DNA from: JAABRU01 sp041390465 | GTDB taxonomy: Bacteria > Desulfobacterota > Desulfobacteria > Desulfobacterales > Desulfococcaceae | NCBI GenBank assembly: GCA_041390465.1 | Contig: JAWKPW010000080.1 | Span: 1 to 25,802 of the forward strand | Length of the DNA stretch: 25,802 nt | Direction of reading: 5' to 3' | Shown: in pieces, positions 7,553 through 16,511 of the stretch | Layout: each line of letters begins with the position of its first letter | Position numbering within the stretch: the stretch's first letter is position 1 | Made by a program: the position numbers and the translations under genes | The notes under the pieces: generated by a model | Told to the model about the DNA's origin: nothing | Databases searched by the model: none | The model's input: the letters and a program-made list of their open reading frames with translations, nothing else

Positions 7553-9616
7553 ATGGAACCTGCTTTGATCGCTCCGGCCAAGGCTTCGATTCTTGGCATT
7601 CCAACGGTGATTTTTTCCGTTCTGATTCCGGTGATCGGGGTGGCGCTGTTCACCTATATTATGGCAAAAAGGGTGGCGCCCCTGGTGTTTGCAAATCCGG
7701 ATTTCCGCTTCAACCGGGTGCGGGAACGGGCAATGGCCCTGCTGAAATACTGGCTGGCCCAGTGGAAACAGCCCAGATACCGGACAGCCGGCATTGTGCA
7801 CATCATGCTCTTTGCCGGATTTCTTATTCTGTCACTGCGATCCACCTCGCTGGTCATCATCGGGATTTCCCAGGATTTTGTTCTGCCCGGACTTGGCGGA
7901 ACCCTGGGGCATATTTACAGTGTCCTGAAAGACTATGCCGCCACCATGGTGCTGGTGGCCTGTGTGATTGCAGCCTACAGAAGAGGAATTGTGAAACCCA
8001 AACGCTATGCCGTGCCGGAAAAATACGGCAAGGATCACACGGCTGAGGCTCTTTTTGTGCTGGCCATGATCACCGGTCTGATGCTTTCCGAAAGCCTGTT
8101 TGAGGCCAGTCTGGCGGCCGCGGCTGTGCAGAAGGGTGTTCATGCGGAATTTCTGGCGCCCTTCAGTCTGGCATGGATTTTCAAAATGCTTCTGTCTGTG
8201 GCCTCTCTGAAAGCGCTTCAGGTGATTCATGTGGCGGCCTATTATGTTCATGATCTTATCTTCTTCTCCTTTCTCTGCTTCCTGCCATTGGGCAAGCATT
8301 TCCATGTCATCACCTCCATTTTCAATGTCTGGTTCATGAAACTGGACAAGGGAACCGTCAAACCTGTGAAATGGGGTGTGGAGGATGAAAAACTGGATAC
8401 CCTGGAATCCTTTGGGGTGAAAAAATTCGAGGATTTCACCTGGAAGCACATGCTGGATTTCTATTCCTGCGCAGACTGCGGCCGCTGCTCAGATCAATGT
8501 CCGGCCAACGCGGTGGGCCGTCCCCTGTCTCCGCGCTTTATCACCATCAAAGCCAGAGATTATGCGTTCAGCCATTATCCCCTGAAGGGAAATTTCAAAG
8601 AATCCGAACCCCTGATTGGCGGAATTTACGAAGAGGATGAAATCTGGTCCTGCACCACCTGCGGCGCATGCGAGGAGGAATGTCCGATCACCATTGAATA
8701 CATTGACAAAATGGTGGATATGCGCCGGGGCATGGTGGAAGAGGGAAGAGTTCCCCAGTCTCTGCAGAAACCCCTGAGCGCGATTGAAAAACGCGGCAAT
8801 CCCTGGGGCAAGATGGAAAAGAAACGGGCTGACTGGGCCAATGACAAGGAATTCAAGGCTGAATGCCCGGTCAAACTGGTGGAAAAGGGCGAAACAGCCG
8901 AAACCCTGTTCTTTGTGGACAGCATTTCCTCCTATGATGACCGGATTCAGGGAATCACCAAATCTGCTGCCAAAGTGCTGAAAGCAGCAGGCACGGATTT
9001 TGCTGTGCTGGGCAAACTGGAAAAAGACAGCGGGCACGAAGTCCGGCGTTTCGGTGAGGAAATGCTCTTCCAGACCCTGAAAGAGGAAAATACGGAAAAC
9101 ATCAGAGAGTCCGGGGCAAAACGCATTGTCACGGCTGATCCCCATGCCTACAATGCCCTGAAAAAGGACTACAAGGGGCTGCCGCCGGTTTACCATATCA
9201 GCGAGTACATTGCTGATGCCGTGAAATCCGGAAAAATCCGCCTGAAAAACGGGGATGGAACCAAGATTTACACCTATCATGATCCCTGCTATCTGGGACG
9301 TCACAACGGCATGTATGACATTCCCAGAGATGTGCTGGACGCGATTCCGGGCATGAAACGGGTGGAAATGACCAAATCACGGGATCGATCCTTCTGCTGC
9401 GGAGGAGGAGGTCTGATGCTTTTCTATGAACCGGTGGAAGAACAGCGCATGGGCCAGCTCCGGGTGGAAATGGCAAAAGAGGCCGGAGCCAATGTGATTG
9501 TCACAGCCTGCCCCTTCTGCATGGTGAACATGGAAGACGCAATCAAAACCAGCGGACTGGAAGGGCAGATGGAGGCCATTGATCTGGCGGAGCTCATTGA
9601 AAGACATCTTCAGTGA
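7553..9616 (+). CDS. Membrane Fe-S oxidoreductase, ETF:(mena)quinone oxidoreductase-like (EMO/EtfD type)
   Basis: This protein probably passes electrons from reduced ETF to the menaquinone pool at the inner membrane. The N-terminal 250 residues hold about five or six hydrophobic helices (for example 12-36, 80-104, 126-142, 165-190, 228-245), like the haem-b membrane domain of nitrate reductase gamma/HdrE proteins. Two [4Fe-4S] motifs follow: Cys306, 309, 312, 316 and Cys367, 370, 373, 377. The C-terminal CCG domain keeps Cys579, CCG at 615-617 and ACPFC at 652-656. The first CCG repeat (about 450-515) has the family's fold-type sequence but lacks its cysteines, with DS and EKDSG where Cys would be expected. 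An in-frame TAA just upstream fixes the ATG; GGAG lies 14 nt before it. etfB and etfA follow after 193 bp, which sets the role. It could also be called heterodisulfide-reductase-like. Confidence 0.9.
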   Translation: MEPALIAPAKASILGIPTVIFSVLIPVIGVALFTYIMAKRVAPLVFANPDFRFNRVRERAMALLKYWLAQWKQPRYRTAGIVHIMLFAGFLILSLRSTSLVIIGISQDFVLPGLGGTLGHIYSVLKDYAATMVLVACVIAAYRRGIVKPKRYAVPEKYGKDHTAEALFVLAMITGLMLSESLFEASLAAAAVQKGVHAEFLAPFSLAWIFKMLLSVASLKALQVIHVAAYYVHDLIFFSFLCFLPLGKHFHVITSIFNVWFMKLDKGTVKPVKWGVEDEKLDTLESFGVKKFEDFTWKHMLDFYSCADCGRCSDQCPANAVGRPLSPRFITIKARDYAFSHYPLKGNFKESEPLIGGIYEEDEIWSCTTCGACEEECPITIEYIDKMVDMRRGMVEEGRVPQSLQKPLSAIEKRGNPWGKMEKKRADWANDKEFKAECPVKLVEKGETAETLFFVDSISSYDDRIQGITKSAAKVLKAAGTDFAVLGKLEKDSGHEVRRFGEEMLFQTLKEENTENIRESGAKRIVTADPHAYNALKKDYKGLPPVYHISEYIADAVKSGKIRLKNGDGTKIYTYHDPCYLGRHNGMYDIPRDVLDAIPGMKRVEMTKSRDRSFCCGGGGLMLFYEPVEEQRMGQLRVEMAKEAGANVIVTACPFCMVNMEDAIKTSGLEGQMEAIDLAELIERHLQ

Positions 9617-9794
9617 ACAGTCATCAGTTATCAGAAAACAGTGAACAGACAATTTTAAACAACAAATTAAACGGTGAACAGTGAATAATAAGCGGTGAAC
9701 AGAAAACATAAACGGTTGTCAGTGAACAGATGGCATAACTGTCTGCTGACAACTGTTTACTGGCAACTGGTCACTGATAACTGTTCACTGAAAA
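9617..9794. repeat. GTGAACAG-type repeat cluster with hairpin
   Basis: This spacer is built from repeated CAGTGAACAG / CAGTTATCAG words on both strands. There are several copies of GTGAACAG before 9730 and inverted copies such as CTGATAACTGTTCACTG just before etfB. A hairpin of 12 matches in 13 joins 9710-9722 (AAACGGTTGTCAG) and 9746-9758 (CTGACAACTGTTT). Similar low-complexity words are scattered in many bacterial genomes. It separates the oxidoreductase gene from etfB, so it may reduce or regulate read-through. Confidence 0.6.
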
Positions 9795-9809
9795 ATGAGG
9801 AGGAATTTC

Positions 9810-10592
9810 ATGGAGATTCTGGTATGCGTAAAGAGGGTTCCCGATACCTCTGAAAATGAAATCGAGGTCAGCAGCAGCGGCTCGGATATCGAAAGAGATG
9901 ATCTGGTCTATTCGGTCAATGAGTGGGACAACTACGCTGTGGAAGAGGCCATTCAGATTCGTGACAAAGTGGGCGGAACCGTCACGGTTGTAACCGTGGG
10001 CGATGACGAGTCCGAAGAGGTTCTGAGACGGGAAATGGCCATGGGCGCGGACAAAGGCATTCTGCTGTCTGATGACGCGTTTGAAGGCTCTGACGGCAAA
10101 GGCATTGCCGCGATTCTGAAGGCCGAGATTGAAAAAGGCAAATACGATCTGATTCTCACGGGCGCACAGGCCGATGACGGTGCAGGCCAGGTGGGCGGTA
10201 TGCTTGCTGCCATGCTGGATCTGCCCTATGCCTCCCTTGTGAACAAAATCGAAGTCAGCGGTGACAAACTGAAAGTGGGCCGTGAAATTGAGGGCGGCAA
10301 CCAGGAAATGAATGAAATCGAAATGCCCTGCGTGCTTTCCATTCAGACCGGTATCAACGAACCCCGTTACGTGGGCATTCGCGGCATCCGCAAAGTGGCT
10401 TCCATAGACATTCCGGTTCATGGAGCGGGCGATCTGGGCGTCAGCGGTGTGGGAGAAGCAGCCGCAAAAGTCAAACGCGTTGATTATTTTGTGCCTGACA
10501 TGGGCGAAGGTGCGGAAATTCTGGAAGGCAGCACCGATGAAATCATCGCAAAACTGATTGAAATGCTCAAAGCCAAAGGAGGGCTGAAATAA
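9810..10592 (+). CDS. etfB: Electron transfer flavoprotein beta subunit
   Basis: EtfB is the small subunit of the heterodimeric flavoprotein that collects electrons from acyl-CoA dehydrogenases. The product is 260 aa from the chosen start, and the N-terminus MEILVCVKRVPDTSE is typical of the family. Also visible are the conserved SVNEWDNYAVEEAI region, the AMP/nucleotide-binding ILTGAQADDGAGQVGG segment (about 120-135) and the late IEMPCVLSIQTGINEPRY stretch. An upstream in-frame ATG at 9795 exists, but GAGGAGG at 9797-9803 lies right after it and 6 nt before the ATG at 9810, so 9810 is preferred. It overlaps etfA by one base (TAATG) and follows the quinone-oxidoreductase gene. The long AMP-type loop does not by itself tell bifurcating from classical ETF. 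Confidence 0.95.
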   Translation: MEILVCVKRVPDTSENEIEVSSSGSDIERDDLVYSVNEWDNYAVEEAIQIRDKVGGTVTVVTVGDDESEEVLRREMAMGADKGILLSDDAFEGSDGKGIAAILKAEIEKGKYDLILTGAQADDGAGQVGGMLAAMLDLPYASLVNKIEVSGDKLKVGREIEGGNQEMNEIEMPCVLSIQTGINEPRYVGIRGIRKVASIDIPVHGAGDLGVSGVGEAAAKVKRVDYFVPDMGEGAEILEGSTDEIIAKLIEMLKAKGGLK

Positions 10593-11554
10593 TGGCTCAG
10601 ATATTTGCATATATTGTCCATAAAAACGGAACGGTGGATGATTCTGCCAAAGAACTGGCCCTTGCCGCAAAAAAGATTGATGCATCTGCCGCTGTGACAG
10701 CCATTGTCACCGGTTCCGGCACTGATGCGATCTGCACGCAGGCTGCGGCCATGTACAAAGAAGTTTGGAAGATTGACAATGCCGCGCTTGCCTATCCCAA
10801 TGCCGAGGCTGTGCGCAAAGCCCTGGTGAGCATTGTGCCCAAAGGCTCTGTGATTCTCATTCCCCACAACACATTCGGCATGGATCTGGGCCCCGGACTT
10901 TCCGTGAAAATGGATGCGGCCTACGCGGCTGATGTGACAGGAATTGAAGGCGCAGAAGGCAGCACCCTGAAAGTGGTTCGTCAGGAATACAGCGGCATGG
11001 TCAGCACCCATGTCAGTGTGGACATTTCCGGCGGCGCTGTGATTACGCTGCGGGGCGGTGCCTTTCAGTCTGAGGAAGCCCTTCCCGCCGCAGGCGGAGC
11101 AGTGGCGGACAAATCCGGCAGTGCAGGCGATCTGAGCAGCAGACGGCGCTTCCTGGAAGTGGTGGAAGCCGAAGTCGGCGATGTGGACATCACCAAATCC
11201 GAAGTGCTGGTTTCTGTGGGACGCGGCATTGGCGAACAGGACAATCTGGAAATCGTTCACGATCTGGCAAAGGCTATGGGCGCGGATGTTTCCTGCTCCC
11301 GTCCCATCGTGGATGCCAAATGGCTGGAAAAAGCCCGTCAGGTGGGAACTTCCGGTCAGACCGTCAGCCCCAAGGTCTATATGGCCTGCGGCATCAGCGG
11401 CTCCTTCCAGCACATGGGCGGCATCAAGGGATCTCCCTTTATCGTGGCCATCAACAAGAATCCCAAGGCCCCGATTTTCCAGCTTGCGGATGTGGGTGTT
11501 GTGACAGACATGCTGGAGTTCCTGCCTGCTATGACTGAAGCTCTGGAAGGATGA
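10592..11554 (+). CDS. etfA: Electron transfer flavoprotein alpha subunit
   Basis: EtfA binds FAD and forms the ETF dimer with EtfB. The 320-aa product has the N-terminal alpha/beta domain with the DLGPGLSVKMDAAYAADV segment (about 98-115). The C-terminal FAD domain has LVSVGRGIGEQDN (about 206-218), the SRPIVDAKW region, and the signature SPKVYMACGISGSFQHMGG followed by INKNPKAPIFQLADVGVV. AAGGAGGG lies 8 nt before the ATG, and the TAATG overlap with etfB implies translational coupling. Together with the upstream membrane Fe-S protein and divergent fadD it forms the electron-transfer arm of fatty-acid oxidation. A terminator follows about 40 bp downstream. The gene looks intact. Confidence 0.96.
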   Translation: MAQIFAYIVHKNGTVDDSAKELALAAKKIDASAAVTAIVTGSGTDAICTQAAAMYKEVWKIDNAALAYPNAEAVRKALVSIVPKGSVILIPHNTFGMDLGPGLSVKMDAAYAADVTGIEGAEGSTLKVVRQEYSGMVSTHVSVDISGGAVITLRGGAFQSEEALPAAGGAVADKSGSAGDLSSRRRFLEVVEAEVGDVDITKSEVLVSVGRGIGEQDNLEIVHDLAKAMGADVSCSRPIVDAKWLEKARQVGTSGQTVSPKVYMACGISGSFQHMGGIKGSPFIVAINKNPKAPIFQLADVGVVTDMLEFLPAMTEALEG

Positions 11555-11594
11555 TCATAAGCGGATAATTTTTCTCTGAAATCCTGCAGTTCAC

Positions 11595-11630
11595 AGCCGG
11601 CTGTTCCTCTGCGGCGCAGTCGGCTTTTTT
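11595..11630 (+). terminator. Intrinsic terminator after etfA
   Basis: AGCCGGCTG (11595-11603) pairs with CAGTCGGCT (11617-11625), with one G-T pair, and is followed directly by a T-run to 11630. This is the classic rho-independent shape and it ends the etfBA transcript. Confidence 0.85.
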
Positions 11631-11687
11631 GTTTCCGGCACTCATTTTGAGATGTTTTTCTCTTGATTCCGGGTCAATCCGTGTGCA

Positions 11688-11705
11688 ATACCGATTCCCC
11701 ATTGA
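11688..11705. repeat. Solo end of the 2700-2888 element
   Basis: ATACCGATTCCCCATTGA repeats the 18-bp outer end of the miniature element at 2700-2888 exactly. No partner end or hairpin core is visible nearby, so this is a relic or a shared insertion target. Confidence 0.5.
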
Positions 11706-11767
11706 AAAGATACTTGTAAGCAGGAAAAAAAGAGGTTTCCGTGTGTTCAAAAAACCGGAAGTCTGTG

Positions 11768-13945
11768 CTATGTTTCCCCGCAGAAATTCTCCAGCGGTCT
11801 GAAATAATTTTTGTAGGTGGAGATGGCATTTCCGGACACAATGATGTCCTGCCGGTTTTCTCCGCTGTCCATCCATCTTCCGCCTGTCACGCGGCAGTCA
11901 TCGGTCAGCCGGTTTTCAATTCTCTCTGTGCGAACTTTGCCATCTCCCTCACAAGAGCCTTCCCACAGCAGCAGGGGAGCGCAATCCTCTTTTTCCGAAA
12001 CGGCTGTCAGAAGCAGTCTCCGGGAAGTCCCCATCAGCCAGAGCGTCCTGTTTTTGAGATGGGGCAGCATCTCTTTTCCGTTTCCGGAAAATCCGATGCG
12101 GATATTTTTATAGACAAAGCAGGGCGATTCTTCGGCATCCAGACAGGAAAGCAGGCCAAGCGAGACGCGGGGAGCGATCTTTTTTTCCGGGGATTCGGTC
12201 GCCAGTTTTTCAGTCAGAAAATCAGCGGTCATTTTGTCCAGTTGCTTTTTCAGGGATTTCAGATCACTGTAGCGGAAATACTGGGCGGCTTCCGCAATCA
12301 GTTCATCCCCGCGCAACGCATGGGGATAAACCTTTGCACCGATTTCCATCAGATCATCAAAATAGTCCCCAAGCAGTCTGTCTGCGGGTTCCATGTCCGG
12401 ATAATCAAAGATCATGGGCGGTTCCTGCGTGAGTTCCTGCATTGTCTTTCTTCTGCTTTCCTCATCAAGCAGGGGAATCATGCGGGTCTGGGACAAAATC
12501 ACAGACAGTTCATCCGGATGCGGCCCTTTGACTTCCATGACAAAACCTGCCAGGGATCGGAGGGCATCTTCGGCTTTTTCTGCTGCGGGTCTGTCATCAG
12601 ATTTTTTGGATTCCACCAGCATCCGGCATCCCAGCCGTTCTTCTGTCTCTTTTCTCCATTCTTCCAGATCCGCTGCTTTTGCGCGCACAAATTTTTCAAA
12701 AAAGCGCTCCAGCCGCCGGGCAATGATCTGACATTCTCCGGCAGAAAGAAAATTTCTGGCCGGAAATCTGTCCGGTGATGCGGTTTTGCGGCCTGCAAGA
12801 CAGCGGTAGAGAAAGATGCGGTCATATTCATTTCGCAGACGGAGCTGACCGATTTCATTGAGTCCGCTTGACAGGGCTTCGGGTGACAGGGGAAAACATT
12901 TCATCAGTTCGCTGAGTTCTGCCCCGTAAATCCAGTTGACCTCCCGATGCCGGAATTTTCCCCCGAATATGCCGGCTGCCTCATTGCCGATGATAAACAC
13001 CACTTCATACAGCAGTTTCAGGGCATAACGGTTGGCCAGCCAGGAAGAGAGTTTTTTGCTTCCCCCCTTTGCCAGTTCCCCCAAAGCCCAGCTTACGCCC
13101 AGCGTCACGGGATTGCTGCCCAGGGCAAAACGTCCCAGATAATACACGGGCCGAAAATAGGTCCAGTAAGGATCAATGCTTTTGTACATGCCATAGGCTT
13201 TGACTCCGGCCTGCACGGTTTCATATATTTTTTTCAGGTTGTAGGTTTTGATATCCAGCGGCAGTTGCTCCAGCAGGACCAGAATCTGCAGGGCAATGCG
13301 GTTCGCGGAACGCAGAAGCTGCTCCACACTGGTTTCCAGCAGAGGATTCTCGGATTCCGGATGATAGATGCGGGCCACAGAGGTGATCAGATCCGAGATA
13401 TCGGTCATGAGAAGTTCTTTCTGAAATCTGCCGGCATCCTGATACCTGTTGTTTTTTATTTTTTCAAAAACACGGTCGGTTCTTTCTTTCAGCAGTTCCA
13501 GGACAGCCTGATCCTGTTTGCTGAATTCTCCGGGACGGATGTCAGTGTCCGGGGATTCTCCGTCAATGCCGGCGGGAAATTCCATCCATTCATGAAAGGT
13601 CATGAGTTTCTGGGAAATCGCGGCTTCTTTTTTCTGTATCAGCAGAAGACGCCTTTCCCCTTCCTGCTCAAATTCCTTCCGGATTTTTTCAAAATTTTCT
13701 TTTTCCTGCTGAAAAAACTGTTTTTCCTGCTCCCATTGTGCTTTCTGCTGTTCCAGTTCATGCTCCGCAGCACTCATTCTTCTGCGGAAAAGAAACACAG
13801 CGGAAAGGGAGAGAATACCGGACAGATACAGCAGCCACTGCAGGCCGCCCAGGTCTGCGGATGCGGCAAAAGCCGCAGCCCAGACCAGCAGCGCGCTCAG
13901 AATCACACAGATCAGGGGAAAAATATGCCAGCGTACAGGGTTCAT
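11768..13945 (-). CDS. Membrane-anchored coiled-coil protein of unknown function
   Basis: I do not recognise this 726-aa protein. Two hydrophobic helices near the N-terminus (about 8-32 and 36-52) are followed by a charged Glu/Gln/Lys-rich coiled coil (about 55-115). The long C-terminal part is globular and includes a Tyr-rich stretch (about 250-300: DIKTYNLKKIYETV, YKSIDPYWTYFRPVYYLGR) and a segment that could contact membranes (ALGSNPVTLGVSWALGELAKG). The ATG at 13945 is the first Met; a TTG two codons upstream (13951) is an alternative. Neither has a good Shine-Dalgarno. It lies downstream of the 353-aa unknown gene across a 300-bp spacer with a repeat. The topology suggests a large cytoplasmic domain tethered to the inner membrane. 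The two antisense ORFs overlapping it are judged spurious. Confidence 0.8.
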   Translation of the reverse strand: MNPVRWHIFPLICVILSALLVWAAAFAASADLGGLQWLLYLSGILSLSAVFLFRRRMSAAEHELEQQKAQWEQEKQFFQQEKENFEKIRKEFEQEGERRLLLIQKKEAAISQKLMTFHEWMEFPAGIDGESPDTDIRPGEFSKQDQAVLELLKERTDRVFEKIKNNRYQDAGRFQKELLMTDISDLITSVARIYHPESENPLLETSVEQLLRSANRIALQILVLLEQLPLDIKTYNLKKIYETVQAGVKAYGMYKSIDPYWTYFRPVYYLGRFALGSNPVTLGVSWALGELAKGGSKKLSSWLANRYALKLLYEVVFIIGNEAAGIFGGKFRHREVNWIYGAELSELMKCFPLSPEALSSGLNEIGQLRLRNEYDRIFLYRCLAGRKTASPDRFPARNFLSAGECQIIARRLERFFEKFVRAKAADLEEWRKETEERLGCRMLVESKKSDDRPAAEKAEDALRSLAGFVMEVKGPHPDELSVILSQTRMIPLLDEESRRKTMQELTQEPPMIFDYPDMEPADRLLGDYFDDLMEIGAKVYPHALRGDELIAEAAQYFRYSDLKSLKKQLDKMTADFLTEKLATESPEKKIAPRVSLGLLSCLDAEESPCFVYKNIRIGFSGNGKEMLPHLKNRTLWLMGTSRRLLLTAVSEKEDCAPLLLWEGSCEGDGKVRTERIENRLTDDCRVTGGRWMDSGENRQDIIVSGNAISTYKNYFRPLENFCGET

Positions 13946-14025
13946 TTGCAAAATCTGCTTATTGAGAGGTCAGAAATATGACAATCGCCAAAGAACGCAG
14001 GATGCAACATTTTAATAATAATATC

Positions 14026-14168
14026 GGCAGTGGGGCAAAGCGGCGGACAATGTCATCCCTTTCGGGATTCTGATTTGTTTTTTGAATTTTTTCTGTAATA
14101 ATATCAATCCTTGCGGATTTTTTTCCGCCCCGGTGTCAGCCATGATCAGCAGATTTGACCCACTGTCA
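14026..14168. repeat. Dispersed MITE-like element, copy 1
   Basis: This 143-bp stretch is closely similar to 17933-18077: shared blocks include GACAATGTCATCCC, GGGATTCTGATTTGTTTTTT, TCAATCCTT-CGGATTTTTT and ATTTGACCCACTGTC. The ends are inverted (GCAGTGGGGCAAA at the left, ATTTGACCCACTGTCA at the right). It has no ORF. It occupies most of the 13946-14247 spacer between two unknown genes. Confidence 0.65.
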
Positions 14169-14247
14169 GAATATCAAATCCGTTTCCTTGATGCGCCCTT
14201 CCTTTGAGGGAGGGGCAGGGGGATGGAAATTTTGACAACATTCCGGT

Positions 14248-15309
14248 TTAACTCGCATAAATGATGTTCAGGGGCAGCGGGGGATACTGCCACACACCGG
14301 GGATGGGAAGAATCTGCTGGGTGTCCACGCTCAGCCAGTTCAAATCCGGTTTCAATTCTCTCAGTTTTCCATCCTCGGGCGGTCTTGCATGGACCGTATG
14401 GGAATAGGTGACCTGAAAGATGCAGACACATTCCCTGTTATCCCTTGCGATCCCATAGTTTTTCCGGAAACTCCGAATGCTGAGATGATGATTTTCCGCA
14501 ATCTGCCGGATTTCCTCATCACTGAATTTCATCAGCACCAGCCGGGAAACCCCTCTTTCGGAAAAGCGGAGCAATGCCCGTGTTTCACTGCTGCCCACAT
14601 ATACGGTGGAAATGCAGGGAATCCGGCGCAGATACTGGGCTGCCACGCACGCGGCTGTGCGCCTGCCGCCAATCATGGCCGGAAGGCCGTAATATTCAAA
14701 AAATTTTTTCTGAACATCCTCCGCGTATTTGTCCCCTTTTTCATACAGGTCTTTGGAAATATAGCGGAGTTTTCTGGCCAGGTCTTCTGCCGCATCCGCA
14801 ATGGGCCAGTCAATGCGCACATGAAAATGGGAAAGACAGTAGCGATCCCGGCTTCCGGATGCGGAATCCCTTTGGATCAGCAGAGCGTAATCCACTGGCA
14901 GAAGTGTTTTGAGAAATTCAGAAAACCGGGCTGATTCGAGATATTTGTGATACCTTTCCATATCATTGGAAAGGGACAGTGCCCGGGAGCGCAGAAGATT
15001 TTTTTTGCTGGTTCTGTTCACATCAAAAAAACGGATGTATTTTTTGTGGGCACCCGGGATGCTGTCTTCCACAAAGATCACCAGAAACGCGTTCTGGGTT
15101 TCATATTCCAGATCCGGAAGAATGGCACGGGGTTTGAGTTCCCGTTTTTCCACAAAAGGGTAGGGAATGTCTTTTTCCATAAAATTCTGATAGGAATCTG
15201 TGAGGGAATACTGAATCAGAAACTGATCCAACTGATCCCGCAGCAGTTCATAATAGGATCGTCTGATCCGGTTGATCTGACTCAGTTCTTCCCTGAAATT
15301 CCAGAACAC
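14248..15309 (-). CDS. Protein of unknown function downstream of pgk
   Basis: I do not recognise this 353-aa protein. It has no signal peptide or membrane helix, and looks like a soluble mixed alpha/beta protein. Visible segments include a charged helical N-terminus (1-30), a hydrophobic strand NAFLVIFVEDSIPG (about 74-87) and a Cys/His patch YCLSHFHVRIDW (about 157-168). The start is GTG at 15309, chosen because AGGAAGGG lies about 5 nt upstream; no ATG is as well placed. The gene starts 17 bp after the pgk stop codon, so it is almost surely co-transcribed with pgk. No function can be inferred from that alone. Confidence 0.8.
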   Translation of the reverse strand: MFWNFREELSQINRIRRSYYELLRDQLDQFLIQYSLTDSYQNFMEKDIPYPFVEKRELKPRAILPDLEYETQNAFLVIFVEDSIPGAHKKYIRFFDVNRTSKKNLLRSRALSLSNDMERYHKYLESARFSEFLKTLLPVDYALLIQRDSASGSRDRYCLSHFHVRIDWPIADAAEDLARKLRYISKDLYEKGDKYAEDVQKKFFEYYGLPAMIGGRRTAACVAAQYLRRIPCISTVYVGSSETRALLRFSERGVSRLVLMKFSDEEIRQIAENHHLSIRSFRKNYGIARDNRECVCIFQVTYSHTVHARPPEDGKLRELKPDLNWLSVDTQQILPIPGVWQYPPLPLNIIYAS

Positions 15310-15326
15310 GTTTTCCCTTCCTGATC

Positions 15327-16511
15327 TTATAAGGCTTCTTCCAGAGCCTTTACGGCCGGAAGAGTTTTTCCCTCCAGCAGTGCGAGAAATGCGCCGCCGC
15401 CTGTGGATATGTATGAAATTCTGTCTTTTTCCCCTGCCATGTGAACAGCCGCATCCGTATCTCCTCCGCCCGCAATGGTCAGGGCATGGGAACAGGCAAG
15501 GGTTTCCACCATAGCCAGCGTTCCCCGGCTGAATGCGTCAATTTCAAATGCGCCCACCGGCCCGTTCCAGACAATGGTTTTGGCATCCTGCAGCACTTCC
15601 CGGTACAACTGCACTGTGGCAGGCCCGATATCAACGGCCATCCAGTCCCGCGGTATCAGATCCGCGGGAACCGTTTTCACCACCGCATCCGGCGCAAATC
15701 TGTCTGCGGCCACCACATCCACCGGCAGATAAAACGGTATGCCTTTTTCACGGGCCTTTTCCATGACTGCACCGGCTGCCTCTGCCAAATCCTCTTCCAG
15801 TCTGGATTTGCCCATATCACAGCCTTTGCATTTCAGAAAGGTGTTGGCCATCGCGCCGCCGATGAGAATTCTGTCCATATGTTCCAGCATATTTTCCAGT
15901 GCCTTGAGCTTGCCCGACACTTTGGCTCCGCCCACAATCGCGGCCAAAGGACGCCGGGGATCAGACATGGCTTTGCGAAAATAATCCAGTTCCTTTTTCA
16001 GCAGAAGTCCTGCCACCGCGACAGGAGCAAATTTCACAATGGCACCAACCGAGGCATTGACCCTGTGGCATACGGCAAAGGCATCATTGACATACACATC
16101 GCAAAGTCCGGCCAGTTCTTTGGCAAATCTCTCCTCATTTTTTTCCTCTTCACTGTGATACCGCAGGTTTTCCAGCATCAGCACATTGCCGGGTCTGAGT
16201 TCCTCGGCAAGTTTCCGGACTTCCGGGCCAATGCAGTCTGAGGCGGTTTTCACCTCTTTTCCCAGCAGTTCTCCCAGACGGCGGGCTGCCGGAGCCATGC
16301 TGAATTCGGGAACCGCTTTTCCTTTGGGTCTGCCCAGATGGGAAGCCACAATCACCTTTGCCCCCTGATCCAGAGCATGGCGAATGGTGGGCAAAGCCTC
16401 CCGGATACGTGCATCATCTGTGATATTCCGGGATTCATCCAGGGGCACATTGAAATCCACCCGGATAAACACCCGTTTTTCTTTTAAATCAACGTCATAA
16501 ACGCTTTTCAT
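15327..16511 (-). CDS. pgk: Phosphoglycerate kinase
   Basis: This glycolytic and gluconeogenic enzyme transfers phosphate between 1,3-bisphosphoglycerate and ADP. The 394-aa length is normal. The N-terminal substrate domain shows RVDFNVPLD (17-25) and SHLGRPKG (57-64). The middle has the AIVGGAKVSGKL signature and the ILIGGAMANTFLK segment. The C-terminal nucleotide domain has VWNGPVGAFE, AGGGDTDAAV and STGGGAFLALLEGK. The last motif is slightly unusual, because STGGGASLELLEGK is more common, but the glycine-rich loop is kept. GGGAGG precedes the ATG by 4-5 nt. The ATG overlaps the stop of the upstream small Cys-rich gene (ATGA), and an unknown gene follows 17 bp later, so pgk is the middle gene of a three-gene operon. 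Confidence 0.97.
   Translation of the reverse strand: MKSVYDVDLKEKRVFIRVDFNVPLDESRNITDDARIREALPTIRHALDQGAKVIVASHLGRPKGKAVPEFSMAPAARRLGELLGKEVKTASDCIGPEVRKLAEELRPGNVLMLENLRYHSEEEKNEERFAKELAGLCDVYVNDAFAVCHRVNASVGAIVKFAPVAVAGLLLKKELDYFRKAMSDPRRPLAAIVGGAKVSGKLKALENMLEHMDRILIGGAMANTFLKCKGCDMGKSRLEEDLAEAAGAVMEKAREKGIPFYLPVDVVAADRFAPDAVVKTVPADLIPRDWMAVDIGPATVQLYREVLQDAKTIVWNGPVGAFEIDAFSRGTLAMVETLACSHALTIAGGGDTDAAVHMAGEKDRISYISTGGGAFLALLEGKTLPAVKALEEAL

Noticed and set aside
9617..9794. Possible CRISPR-like array because of repeated GTGAACAG words
   Set aside because: The repeats are short, irregular and on both strands, with no uniform spacers.
9771..10685. A 304-aa minus-strand frame over etfB, and a 309-aa one at 10484-11413 over etfA
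   Set aside because: These are antisense shadows of clearly recognised ETF genes.
11741..12778. A 345-aa open frame on the + strand, and a second of 344 aa at 12947-13981
   Set aside because: Both are antisense to the 726-aa membrane coiled-coil gene, rich in Phe/Gln/His as is typical of shadows, and without Shine-Dalgarno sites.
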